From the NCBI GenBank assembly GCA_022818135.1, contig JAFMSR010000016.1, forward strand, positions 6,740,127 through 6,804,126: a stretch of DNA of 64,000 nucleotides, written 5' to 3'. Position numbers and translations under genes: made by a program. The first letter of the stretch is position 1, and each line of letters opens with the position of its first letter. The notes below the pieces were generated by a model that saw nothing but the letters and a program-made list of their open reading frames with translations, was not told where the DNA came from and ran no database searches. Origin of the DNA: Saxidomus purpurata (taxonomy: Eukaryota; Mollusca; Bivalvia; Venerida; Veneridae). Positions 48,181-58,794 of this stretch are shown piece after piece.

Positions 48181-49903
48181 TTGTTTTATTAAAAAGTAAA
48201 TTGTCTTGCCATATTAAACCCTTTTTGCCTTTTTACATGCTTCATATTTTTGTATTGAATATCATAAATTTTGTCAGTTGGTACTATTCTACATACTATG
48301 TGATTACTTTATTGGACAATGTTCCCACTTCATCAATTTATGTTTATTGTAAAAATGTTCGGCAAAATATATTATACTCTACACGCTTTATTTTTCATTT
48401 GATTTTCAGAAAACTTCATTTGATGATATTATTTAGAGTCTGCATGATCTGTATAGAAACTGGGCAATTTCCCCACTTCACCAGGTTATTGCCCAGTACA
48501 GCAATACACGTCATCTTATTGTCAATACTCAAAACAATTCTTGCACACACTTTGATATATTTGATAAATGTACATGTCTTTAAATATTACTATGTAAATC
48601 AGGAACTTTTACTATGGTTAAAGTATCCTGCAAGCCAGGTTTGTTAGAAGATAGCTATATCCAAAGTAACATTAGCAGTTCAAAATGAAATCAGAATGTT
48701 TTGTGCAAAGACCCATAATTGTTAACACAAATTTTAAGTAATGTGAAAAGTGTTCTACTACATGCATTTTCATAAAAATAATACTGGCACAGTTTTTGCA
48801 TTAGGCGACAAATGTAACAATGGAGTCATTTCAAAAAGTAAACTTTTATCACTGCCAGTCTGTGAACAAAATAAAACATCATTTCAATTCAAGATTTTCA
48901 TCATGTAAATCCTATCTTCTAGTTTCAAGGTTCTAATGACACTGACCACTAGTACCACAAGGATTTTATCGGCTGTATATTAAAACACCAGGCAAATTTA
49001 ATCACCTGCTGGGAGAGAACGGTCAGATTTGGCATTGATTGAAGACACCTCAGTTTTCTGAGGTGTTTTGAATCCCTTTACCAGGCCCTGAAATCGGCCT
49101 GGATAGTAGACTGGCTCTAGAGCAAACGATGATTTTAGATCCCACTACATTTGACCTTAATTGATAATAAGCCATAGCAATTTCAATAAAGTGCACTTTA
49201 TTCAAAAATACAACTTGACATACACAAAAAATATATATAGCGTATGGATCCAAAACATTTCAAATGTATTTCGAGTCACGTGATCTCTTTATCACAACAA
49301 ACGACATATATGACGGAGAAATGTATAAACATTGTTAAATCTGCACATAAAATTACTACATCGAATGGCAAGCAAAAGGAGGAAAATGAGCATTTGGGTT
49401 AGGGAAAGTTAGCGGCTGTCAACATTCCAGATCAAAAACCATGTTAAGTTGCGGTCAGGAATGCCTCAATAAGGAAATATGAAACGACGATTGGATGATC
49501 AGTTAAAATGAATGAATTGGATGAGGTTAAAAGTAATGTACATAATGGATTGTGTCTTACTAAAACAAAATATACTGTTATTGCACCATATGTCCCGTAT
49601 GCCTCTCCCATTTTAAATGGGATAAATAACAACAAAAGTCACCGAAAAGAAAATGTTTCTTTTCGAATAAGAAAAGTTCGAAAATGTTCATGTACAATGT
49701 CTTAACCGATAATTCACAGAAAGTCGTAGCTACTGGTCCTAGTATCCATCAAAAAAATATATTTTCAATGGGCCCAGAAGTTGATTTATATACATGCACA
49801 TATATTTGTTGTTTGCCTTAATTAAACTTAGTTTCCGATAAGTACACGTTTCAAATATGTAATTCAAATGTTATATCAGGTCGTTTATAATTAATAGGTT
49901 TGC

Positions 49904-51241
49904 TTAATCAGTATTGAAGGTAAAAGATGCTTCTTCATCAGCCGCTTCTGGTTTCTCCTCTTCCACTTCCGGTATAGATTTTTCTTCAGGTGCCGCTTTG
50001 GGTAATGGATCGGTTCTTGTAGTCATGAAAGAAGAGCGTTTTCTAGTAAGTTCTGGCTTCGGTTCATCTTCCTCGTCGGTTGGATATTCATCTGAGTCAT
50101 ACATTTCATACAGTGGTTTTACTCTTCTGTCTGCTATACCACGTATAGCGCCCATTGCTGTCATGCCCTTTTGTGAGGCGTACTTGTTCGTTCCTGTTTG
50201 GAGAGTGAGTGTCGCAAGACCTTCCGAACTAGCATCGTCACTCTGGATGTTGCATACGTGCCTGAGTGCACCAACTGGAGTCATCCCTTTCTGTGATGCA
50301 TAAATGTTGGTTTCGGATTGCTGTGACAAGGTAGCCTTTCCTCTGTCATCCATGTCTTCACATCGAAAATCAGCACCGTGACGGGTAGCACCAAATCCCG
50401 TCATGCCTTTCTGCGAAGCATAAATATGTGTTGCCGATGACTGTGTTAAAAGGCTCTTGCCTTGTTCATCCTGGTCGTCACAACGAATGTCTGACACCAT
50501 TCTTAACGCCCCCATACCGCGCATGCCAGCCTGACTAGCAAACTGATTTGAGCCAGATTGAAGGCCTATTGTCGCATTTCCCTCTAGACACGCGTCGTCT
50601 ACGTTGATGTCTTTAGCATGTCGCACTGCTCCGAAAGATGTCATTCCTTTTTGGGATGCAAACTGGTTCGAGCCTAACTGCGAACTAATTGTCGCGTTAC
50701 CTTCCTGGCAGATATCTTCACATGATATATCTTTGGCATGACGAACTGCCCCGAATGACGTCATGCCTTTCTGGGAAGCAAACTGGTTTGAACCCATTTG
50801 AGGCATTATAGTTGCATTTCCTTCCATACATATATCGTCAGCGCGAATGTCAGCTGCGTGTCTAACGGATCCAAAACTCATCCCAGTTTGAGTGGCAAAC
50901 CTATTTGTGGCTGCCGACTGACTCAGCTCCTTCATTCCTTCTGGGACAATGTCATCGGATCTAATATCGGCTGCATGTCGGACTGAACCAATTCTCATAC
51001 CGGACTGGGTAGCAAATTTGTTTGTTGCCGCCTGTTGTGTAAGCTCAGCATTACCAGTGGGATCAAGATCATCAGCACGAATATCGGCACCGTGACGCAC
51101 GCCACCAAAGCTCATGCCCTTCTGGGTGGCATATATATTTGTACCCGTTTGTTTCGAGAGAAACCCATCGCTCTGTCTCAATTGCTTCCTTGAAAACTTT
51201 TGTTTGTGCTTTTCTTCTGTTCCGTTCGTCATGTTGGTCAT
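49904..51241 (-). CDS. CLIK-repeat protein, unit 5 (nine repeats)
   Basis: The exon starts with ATG directly after acceptor TTTCCAG (MTNMTNGTEEKHKQKFSRKQ) and codes for 445 aa in one uninterrupted frame. Nine repeats mix both types: early ones TNIYATQKGMSFGGVRHG and SNQFASQKGMTSFGAVRHA, later ones THIYASQKGMTGFGATRHG. The tail VKPLYEMYDSDEYPTDEEDE is followed by an acidic end closing FTFNTD. A strong donor TTCG|GTAAGT at 51972 and a TATAAAG at 52102-52108 point to an untranslated first exon of about 105 nt. Size and repeat number are close to UNC-87, a CH-less actin-bundling protein of nematode muscle. Confidence 0.85.
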   Translation of the reverse strand: MTNMTNGTEEKHKQKFSRKQLRQSDGFLSKQTGTNIYATQKGMSFGGVRHGADIRADDLDPTGNAELTQQAATNKFATQSGMRIGSVRHAADIRSDDIVPEGMKELSQSAATNRFATQTGMSFGSVRHAADIRADDICMEGNATIMPQMGSNQFASQKGMTSFGAVRHAKDISCEDICQEGNATISSQLGSNQFASQKGMTSFGAVRHAKDINVDDACLEGNATIGLQSGSNQFASQAGMRGMGALRMVSDIRCDDQDEQGKSLLTQSSATHIYASQKGMTGFGATRHGADFRCEDMDDRGKATLSQQSETNIYASQKGMTPVGALRHVCNIQSDDASSEGLATLTLQTGTNKYASQKGMTAMGAIRGIADRRVKPLYEMYDSDEYPTDEEDEPKPELTRKRSSFMTTRTDPLPKAAPEEKSIPEVEEEKPEAADEEASFTFNTD

Positions 51242-52101
51242 CTGGAAAGAATGTGTGGCGTATCACCAGTATGTTTATTCATTTCTTACCATTAAATCGC
51301 TAAATGTATACGATGCAGTAGTACGTCTTTATAAAAACTAAATCTACATCAGTCCAGATAATATATCTAAACTACCTGCAAGTGTTTTAGTAGTTCAAAT
51401 AAATTGCTAATAATAGTACATGTAAACAGAAATCCAATCGACATGACATGCATAACGTACTATTCAACTGACTGTACGATTCTCTAAATTACAATCTTCA
51501 TATTCTTACAGCAAACGCAAAATTAAGCAAAGCTTTAAGCAGAAGAGCGTTGAATGATATGATATTTTAATTCAGTAGGCGAGTTAAGCTAGCTTTTTTT
51601 TATCTATTATGTATTTAAACATTTCACACAGTTATAAATATATAAAAGCACAAAAAGAGTATGAGCGGAAAATGGAATAAACGGGATAAAAAGGGAATGT
51701 TCTATGTTTCAATTACCATGAAATGAACTGGAAATTATTCGAGGAATTTGGAAAAAAATGGCAATTCAAAAGGTTGGAAGTTACAGGGATGGAAATACTT
51801 TTGAAGGAACTTCAAATAAAACGTTTCGACGATTTGCAAGCTAAATAGAGCAATGTTATAGGTTTTGAAGTGAAGTGGCAGCAAATGCAGAAATGGTGGC
51901 AAAAGAGGTTAAAGTTAAATTTGGCAATTTGGGTTAACTTAAATTTGACAATGTAGCACACTGATACTTACCGAAGTAAGTAGAAGAAAACACAATGATA
52001 GACGGCGTATATCCGAATCTATACTGACGGCATTTATCCGAGTCTATTGACGGTGAACACGTTTTTTCCACCACACGTTCTTTGGAAAATGTGCAGGAAG
52101 T

Positions 52102-52108
52102 CTTTATA
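52102..52108 (-). promoter_or_regulatory. TATA box of unit 5
   Basis: TATAAAG within AACTTATAAAGACTTCC on the minus strand, 130 bp upstream of donor TTCG|GTAAGT at 51972. The expected start is near 52075. Confidence 0.5.
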
Positions 52109-52996
52109 AGTTCAAACATGAGAACCCAAACAAACTTCTTAATTTTTGAAGATATTTACTTTATGTTAAATATGAATAAATGAAAACGTGGATAACGTGT
52201 CATGAAATCAAAACTCTTTTTATTTATGTCTTTAACCATCATAATTACATGAATGATATTTTCGCTCCAGACAAACATTAAGTTAAATATTTAAACTCTC
52301 ATACAAAGCGAAGTACTTAGCAACAGTCCATGGAGTAAGTGCAGTTATTCAGTTTTAGTGTAAAATGTTCCATTGTAAAGCTGATCATTTCCAGCAGATA
52401 GCTTTACACCAAGAGTTCGCAAACATCTGAATGCCAGTTCTTTGCTGATAAGCACAACGGATAGAGGTGGTTAAATAAGAATTATAACGAAATTTATCCT
52501 TAAAAACTTAAGCTATTGCACATTTGTTACTTAACTGTTAACAAAAACAAATACAAATATTTAGGTAATATATACATCAAAGAACGTCTTCACTTCTTCT
52601 ATATGTTTTTCATATTCACACAGTCCTCTAACTAACACAAATATTTTGAACATTCGATAGGGTATTCTCATACAGTCTTTATGTCTAGCATCGTGCTAAC
52701 AGCTCGAAAGTTTCATGAAGAATCGAAAATGTCCTGTGCGAAAGCTCATTCATGTTTATATATGGTGCTTCACCTGACCCATGGTTTTGTGTTTATGTAG
52801 TTTTCTCCAGACTGTTAATTCAAATGTATAATTCTAAACAGCATATACATGAATCTGAAGTAATTAACCTTATTGTTTTGGCTTGAATCGAAAAATAAGT
52901 TTGTCAGTTAGTTTTAAAGAATATTATATAAATACTCCATATCTTTGTGAGTTTTTTTTTCAAGCGTTACACATTTTTACCCGACTGACTTTCACG

Positions 52997-54358
52997 TTAC
53001 ATGTCCGAAGTGCCTTGCGATGGGTCAGCATATTCAAGATCGTCGTACGTATATAGATCTTCATCATCGAACAATTCGTGCACTTTAATATCACCACCGT
53101 GCCTAACAGCCCCGAATCCACCCCTAATACCGCTCTGCGAGTCTCCCTTGTTCCATCCAGATTGGTAATTGATCATAGCATTACTCTCCTGGTTGAAGTC
53201 GTCAGCTCGGATGTCGGGGCCATGGCGTACTGCGCCATATGATGTCATACCTTTCTGGGAAGCGAACCTGTTAGAACCAGATTGGAGCTGTACCTCTCTG
53301 TTTGATTCTTCATTGAATTCGTCAGCCCTTATGTCTGCACCATGGCGTACTGCCCCGAAACCACCACGCATACCGCTCTGAGTCTCGTACTTATTTGTAC
53401 CAGCTTGTAGGATGACAATTCCCTGTCCCAATGCATTTTCATCATCGGCTCTTATGTCTGGTCCATGACGTACAGCACCAAAGCCACGTGTACCTTTCTG
53501 GGAATCGAACTTGTTTGTACCAGACTGCAAAATGGTTATAGCGTTACTGTCTTGGTTCATGTCATCGGCTCTAATATCTGCGCCATGTCGTACAGCACCC
53601 GGGGCTGTCATACCTCTCTGCGATGCAAACTTATTCGTACCTGATTGCAGCCAAACATCACCTTCGCTCTCTTTTGTCTGATCGTCGGCACGGATATCGG
53701 CGCCATGACGTACTCCACCGAAACATCTCATTCCTTTCTGAGAGTCGAACTGATTCGTACCAGACTGGAGAATATTGATGGCATTACTATCCTGGTTTAA
53801 GTCGTCAGCTCGGATATCAGCGCCATGCCTTACAGCTCCTGGTGCGGTCATGCCTTTCTGCGAGGCAAACCTGTTTGAACCCGACTGAAGCCAAACATCT
53901 GCCTCACTCTCTTTGGATTGGTCATCTGCACGTATATCTGGACCATGACGTACTGATCCAAAACCACCTCTAATGCCTTTCTGAGACTCGAACTTATTTG
54001 TTCCTGACTGGAGAATAGTCATAGCATTACTGTCCTGGTTGATATCATCTGCTCGGATATCAGCACAGTGGCGCTGTGTACCAATACGCATTCCTTTTTG
54101 GGTTTCATATTGATTCGTACCGGACTGAAGGATGACGAACCTGTTGCTCTCGTCCGTTAGGTCGTCTGCACGTATGTCAGCACCATGCCGAACTGCTCCG
54201 GGGCAGGTCATGCCTTTTTGAGATGCAAATTTGTTCGTACCATTCTGTAATATGAGAATGGATTGGCCCGCCTTCAGCTGTTTCCTAGTGAACTTCTTCT
54301 TTTTCTTCTGCTGGGGCGGAGGGCCAGCGGTGGGCCCCTCAAACTCGTTTCGTTGTGC
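52997..54358 (-). CDS. CLIK-repeat protein, unit 4 (ten repeats)
   Basis: The exon opens after acceptor CTCTTCAG in phase 0 with AQRNEFEGPTAGPPPQQ, the linker that follows CH domains, then KKFTRKQLKAGQ. It codes for 453 aa with ten repeats. Inner repeats alternate between a NQDSNA..ILQSGTNKF type and a KESE.DVWLQSGSNRF type, a two-repeat period of about 82 aa. The tail VHELFDDEDLYTYDDLEYA differs from other units. There is no in-exon ATG before the first repeat. A TATAAAG lies at 54694-54700 and a donor GTAAGT at 54646, but the short ATG frame there (ATGTGGTGTGT) ends in phase 2, so the true first exon is unresolved; splicing from the CH exon is in frame. Confidence 0.8.
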   Translation of the reverse strand, partial: AQRNEFEGPTAGPPPQQKKKKKFTRKQLKAGQSILILQNGTNKFASQKGMTCPGAVRHGADIRADDLTDESNRFVILQSGTNQYETQKGMRIGTQRHCADIRADDINQDSNAMTILQSGTNKFESQKGIRGGFGSVRHGPDIRADDQSKESEADVWLQSGSNRFASQKGMTAPGAVRHGADIRADDLNQDSNAINILQSGTNQFDSQKGMRCFGGVRHGADIRADDQTKESEGDVWLQSGTNKFASQRGMTAPGAVRHGADIRADDMNQDSNAITILQSGTNKFDSQKGTRGFGAVRHGPDIRADDENALGQGIVILQAGTNKYETQSGMRGGFGAVRHGADIRADEFNEESNREVQLQSGSNRFASQKGMTSYGAVRHGPDIRADDFNQESNAMINYQSGWNKGDSQSGIRGGFGAVRHGGDIKVHELFDDEDLYTYDDLEYADPSQGTSDM

Positions 54359-54693
54359 CTGAAGAGGAGGAGCCGTGTGTTAAAATGCTAATGATGTATA
54401 TTAAGCCAGACTATGGTGTGATGTGGTGAAACTATATTATTCATCAATCATTAAATGTGGCGATAAAAATGATAAATACAAGTGTACTTGTACGATAAAA
54501 ACTACTTAAAACTTGATTAAAAGTCTAAAGTGTTAATTGGAGAACTCAGCAAAGCAAAAATGTAACATAAAGCAAATGCTGAACAGTATCAAACGTGGCA
54601 TTCAGTCATAACACAAGAACAACATTGATTAAAAGGTGACACTTACACACACCACATGATCTACGCCGCCGCCATGTAAGAAGTCTTCTCTAT

Positions 54694-54700
54694 CTTTATA
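54694..54700 (-). promoter_or_regulatory. TATA-like box upstream of unit 4
   Basis: TATAAAG on the minus strand, about 335 bp upstream of the unit 4 acceptor. A GTAAGT donor lies about 50 bp downstream, the same layout as units 5 and 12. Confidence 0.4.
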
Positions 54701-55644
54701 TTTAAGGTAGTTTCGATTTTATTTGTAGTTTTCTCCCTTTAATTTTATGGCGCCATTTAGTGTTGCTTGCATATGTAGGTAAAATAAAACATATTCATTA
54801 AAGATATACCACTTTTTCGATAATGATAAACAAATGAAATACTGATATACCAGTTTAAATCTAAGCTTTTCATCAAAACTCTAAATGGCACCATAATGGG
54901 AGATATTTTGCATGAAAAAGACACTGCACACTCGGGACGGGTTAGTGCGCGCCTGTCGGAATATAACATACGGTATCTGTGTACTTAAAGCGTATTGTAT
55001 TACTATGTTAAAATTCTTTGAAACCAAACAATAAAGTTATAAATTAAAATATTTTATTTAAATCTCATAACAAAAGCAAAATCTATTACCTAACAATTAT
55101 GTTGTTTTTAATAAAAAACGGCGAATGTGTATGTAAAATTCTATATAGCAATATGAGTATTCTATGAAGAAAACTTATGTGACCGGTATAATAGAGTATT
55201 AAATGTATGCGACATTTTATAATGCGAGATTATACATTGTATTAAGTTTATGAAATAAATTTTTGTAACTTGAAAGTTTTTTATGAACACAAAAATATCT
55301 ATGTTATTAAAATGCAGTTGAATAAATACACTTCGATTATATTAAAGTCATAACTGATAAACCGTTACACAGTTTACAATCAACGAATTTTACTGCTTCT
55401 GTTCTAATAATCTTATTGATACAATTTCAAAATGCAGATGAGGAATTTATAACATTCTAAAAGCTCAGACAAAAAAAGCATGTCACACGGTATTTACAAG
55501 CGTATCTTTGTGTCTATCCTTTAACCACTGCTTGCCAGTTGATGGACGCCTCACTTAAATTGGTTACTGCAGAAATTAATTGTGTCCTAAAAAATTCCAC
55601 GGGCGTTCAGTAATTTATTGTATCTAGAAACGGAAATGTTCTTT

Positions 55645-56993
55645 TTAAAAATCACAGTAAGAGTCTTCTATGTTTGGAATTTGCATATCTGCCGGATGTC
55701 TCATCGCCCCAAACATCATCCCCGACTGCGAAGCCCCTTTATTACTTCCTGCCTGTAATCCAATGTACCCCTGGCCATCTTGGCTCATGTCATCCGAGCG
55801 GATATCAGCAATATGTCTCGGAGCGCCGAAACTCATTCCCGCCTGGCTGGCCCCTTGATTATATCCATATTGTCCACCAATAATCGCCTCCCCTGCACGA
55901 TTTGGTTCATTGATTCTTTGATCAGACACTTGCCTTGGAGCACCGTAACTCATACCGGCTTGCGTTGCGCCCTGGTTATACCCATATTGTCCACCAATGA
56001 TTGCCTCTCCAGCACGATCCGGTTCACTGATTCTCTGATCGGAAACTTGTCTCGGTGCACCGTAGCTCATACCGGCCTGTGTGGCTCCTTTGTTAAACCC
56101 TGCTTGACCACCGATGATCCCTTGGCTGGCTCGATCATACTCATCTACATGAGACTCTGCGATATGTCTAGGCGCTCCGAACGACATACCTGCTTGTGTT
56201 GCGCCTTTATTGAACCCGGCCTGTCCGCCAACAATACCGTGAGACTCCGAGGCCATCCCTTGCATATTTTGATCTGAGACCTGTCTAGGTGCTCCAAACG
56301 ACATACCTGCTTGCGAAGCCTTTTTATTGGTACCAGCTTGAAGACTGATGATACCTTGTCCTTGTAAAGTCATGTCTTCTGCTTTTATGTCTGCAATATG
56401 TCGGGTACCACCAATAGTCATCCCGGCCTGACTTGCACCTTTATTGTAACCGGCCTGACCCCCGATAATGCCCTGACTCCTTCTATCAAAATCATCAGCC
56501 TTTATATCGGCGATATGTCTAGAAGCCCCGATTCTCATACCTGCCTGGGATGCTAATTTATTTGTTCCAGCCTGCAGACCGATTATAGCTTTCCCAGCAT
56601 TCAGTTGATCGTCTGTGAAATGCCGTATGTTCTTGGTTGTTGGTTTTGATCCTGCTGTTGGTCCTTTAAAACCATGTCGTTGAGCCTACAAGGTAAAAAC
56701 ATCTATGATTAAAATACCTTAAATAAAATTTCCTTCTGATGCTTAGAGAAACAACACACAAAAATCATAAGTAATAAAATTTTATCACGTCAAATTACTT
56801 TTTAATTAATTACTATTTACCAATGTACCAAATGTACTAAGAAGTGTTTGGCTAAGGCATTCGTTGTTACACATTTAATGATTTGTAAGACAAGTATGAA
56901 AACAGTAATGACTTATTTTGTGTTCAAAAAGTAATACGGAAATACATTTTAATGTAATCTTACCTTACTCTTCATGTTACAGACATATGCCAT
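55645..56993 (-). CDS. CLIK-repeat protein, unit 3 (eight Gly-rich repeats)
   Basis: Exon 1 is 56993-56964: ten codons, MAYVCNMKSK, donor AAG|GTAAGA, phase 0. Exon 2 is 56685-55645 and opens AQRHGFKGPTAGSKP, the CH-type linker, then HFTDDQLNAGK. Eight repeats follow, total about 356 aa. The repeats differ from all other units: many read GGQAGFNKGATQAGMSYGAPR or GGQYGYNQGATQAGMS with SDQ after the arginine, and the usual V.ELYDE acidic tail is replaced by MQIPNIEDSYCDF. The two GGQYGYNQ repeats are almost identical, a recent duplication. AATAAA at 55614-55619 lies 26 nt after the stop. A TTATAA at 57075-57080 is a weak promoter candidate. Confidence 0.85.
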
Positions 56994-57309
56994 TTTAATT
57001 CAGTCACGAACTTGATCAAACCGTTAACGGGTAAAAGTAAAACTTAAACTTTAAATCATTTTATTTCAAAACGGTTATAAATCTATAAAACATTACACAA
57101 TTTAAACTGAGATACAAGCTGGGAACAGTGTTTCTTTCAGTGGAAATGGCATCCAAGTTTCAAAAAAGTTAGGTAAATATTAATATATTAGTTGTGAAGC
57201 AAATCACTCCGCATTCTTTCAACAGTAAAACTTGTGCCATGAGTAAAAACTCAAAACTTTGCACACGAAATGTAGCTGACATTTAGACATTTTTATGGAA
57301 CCCTGTCTC

Positions 57310-58144
57310 TTATTCATACACATACTGATGCTCCTCGTCACTTTCAAGATATTCTCCTTCATCACAGAGTTCAGTAACTTTGATATCCGAAATATGGCGC
57401 TGTGCACCAAATGACGTCATTCCACGTTGTGACGCACATCGATTTGTTCCAGCAGTCTGTAAACTTAGCATCGACATTCCCTCGATGCTTACATCATCAG
57501 CCTTTATATCAGCTACGTGGCGAACACTGCCAAACGACATACCCTTCTGTGAAGCAAACTGATTGGATCCCATTTGTATATTGATTATAGACTTTCCTTC
57601 TTCGGTTAAATCGTCAGCTTTGATATCTGAGACATGTCTAACAGCCCCAAAAGCCCGGGAACCAGCTTGGGATGCGAATCTGTTAGTAGCAGCCTGTTGG
57701 GTAAGTATAGAATTGCCCTCAGGATCGATGTCGTCACATTTTATGTCTGAAATGTGCCGAACAGCGCCGAAAGTCATTCCCTTTTGACTTGCAAACCGGT
57801 TTGTTCCGGACTGTAAGCCAATCATACATTGTCCCGCTCGGAGCTGTGATCTTGTAAATAACCGCTTCTTTTTCTCGGCTGGCTTAGGGCCACAGACAGG
57901 ACCGGGAAATTTATTTCTTTGTGCCTGCAAGGAAGTTTCAGTTTGTATTCTAACATTTTTTTGTTTTAACATTTCTTAAATTTCAGACAAAAAAAAACAA
58001 ATCGACCAAACTTTATGAACTTCAAAATTTTGATACGTTCTACTTGAAATTTTCTCGACAAATAATTCCAAAAAATTACAAAAATGATATTTCTCAAAAT
58101 ATTACTTTACCTACTCGTATTGTATATATGCATGCGACATCCAT
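57310..58144 (-). CDS. CLIK-repeat protein, unit 2 (four repeats)
   Basis: The main exon, 57924-57310, opens after acceptor CTTGCAG in phase 0 as AQRNKFPGPVCGPKPAEKKK, then LFTRSQLRAGQ. A matching first exon lies at 58144-58115: ten codons, MDVACIYTIR, donor CGA|GTAGGT, phase 0, the same length as the first exon of unit 3. Four repeats (TNRFASQKGMTFGAVRHI, TNRFASQAGSRAFGAVRH, SNQFASQKGMSFGSVRHV, TNRCASQRGMTSFGAQRH) precede VTELCDEGEYLESDEEHQ. Total about 214 aa. AATAAA at 57060-57065 follows by about 245 nt. The exon 1 call is inference: an alternative donor four bases on would break the frame. Confidence 0.8.
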
Positions 58145-58180
58145 CTACGTATACTTGTAAAGCGGCGATATCATTTTCGG

Positions 58181-58187
58181 TTATATA
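58181..58187 (-). promoter_or_regulatory. TATA box of unit 2
   Basis: TATATAA within ACATATATAACCG on the minus strand, 37-43 bp upstream of the ATG of the short first exon, which fits a very short 5' leader. Confidence 0.45.
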
Positions 58188-58794
58188 TGTGTACCAAACG
58201 TCATTCTTTTGAGAGATATATATATGTATATATGTTTTTTGTTGCATATATCGTCAAAATCATTTCGCAGTTCTATAGAATCTAGTGTTATGTTATATAG
58301 ACATATCCATAAATGAAGCGTTCCAACTACCTCTTTAAGTATATTGTTGTTGTTATAACATTCCAGAATATACTGAGAGTAATATATATTTATTAGTTAT
58401 ATTCTTAGCGCTAGATTACTATCAGTTTGACCATGTTGAGAAAATGGATACTTTTTTTTTCTTATGTAGGCATTTATTTCGACATCAATCTTACGTAATA
58501 CACTCACATTGATAAAAATAGTTTTCGAACGCGGTCATAATCTTTAAACAGTTTTGTAATTCTTTATACTTATATATAGAGGGTTTCCCTCTATTTTCAA
58601 ATTTCGATATAAATTGCTAGATCACTATGTTCAAGTTAAATAATTTCAGGTTTTACAACGTCATTTAGTGAAAAGCTGAGTCATTAGTGCTGATACGCGT
58701 TTTCTTTGTCGACAGTAATTTACTTTTTATAGTTCAATACTGTATAAAGCGTGTCCTCATCTTGATTGTTCCCTTAGTTATGTTCATGTTTATT

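Larger units (their letters stand above)
46030..49900. other. Intergenic stretch between units 5 and 6; no gene recognised
   Basis: It contains an inverted repeat (46618-46727), a 24-bp tandem duplication near 47107-47157 (TGTTGTTATTAAATATTACA twice), the AGATATCT-rich block and an ACCTCAG..CTGAGGT hairpin near 49047. No CLIK or CH exon was found. A 148-codon plus-strand frame at 48201 starts with TTG and is AT-rich. Confidence 0.4.

Noticed and set aside
48201..48647. 148-codon plus-strand open frame
   Set aside because: It opens with TTG rather than ATG, is AT-driven (rich in I, L, F, Y, K), shows no domain and lies in repeat-rich intergenic DNA.
49914..50303. Ser-rich plus-strand frame opposite unit 5
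   Set aside because: Antisense shadow of the CLIK repeats; the minus-strand protein is clearly the coding one.
54646..54675. ATGGCGGCGGCG and ATGTGGTGTGT as a start exon for unit 4
   Set aside because: The first meets a stop after four codons and the second reaches the GTAAGT donor in phase 2, which does not fit the phase-0 AQR linker.
55780..56277. 165-codon plus-strand frame opposite unit 3
   Set aside because: Antisense shadow created by the repeated glycine-rich codons of unit 3.
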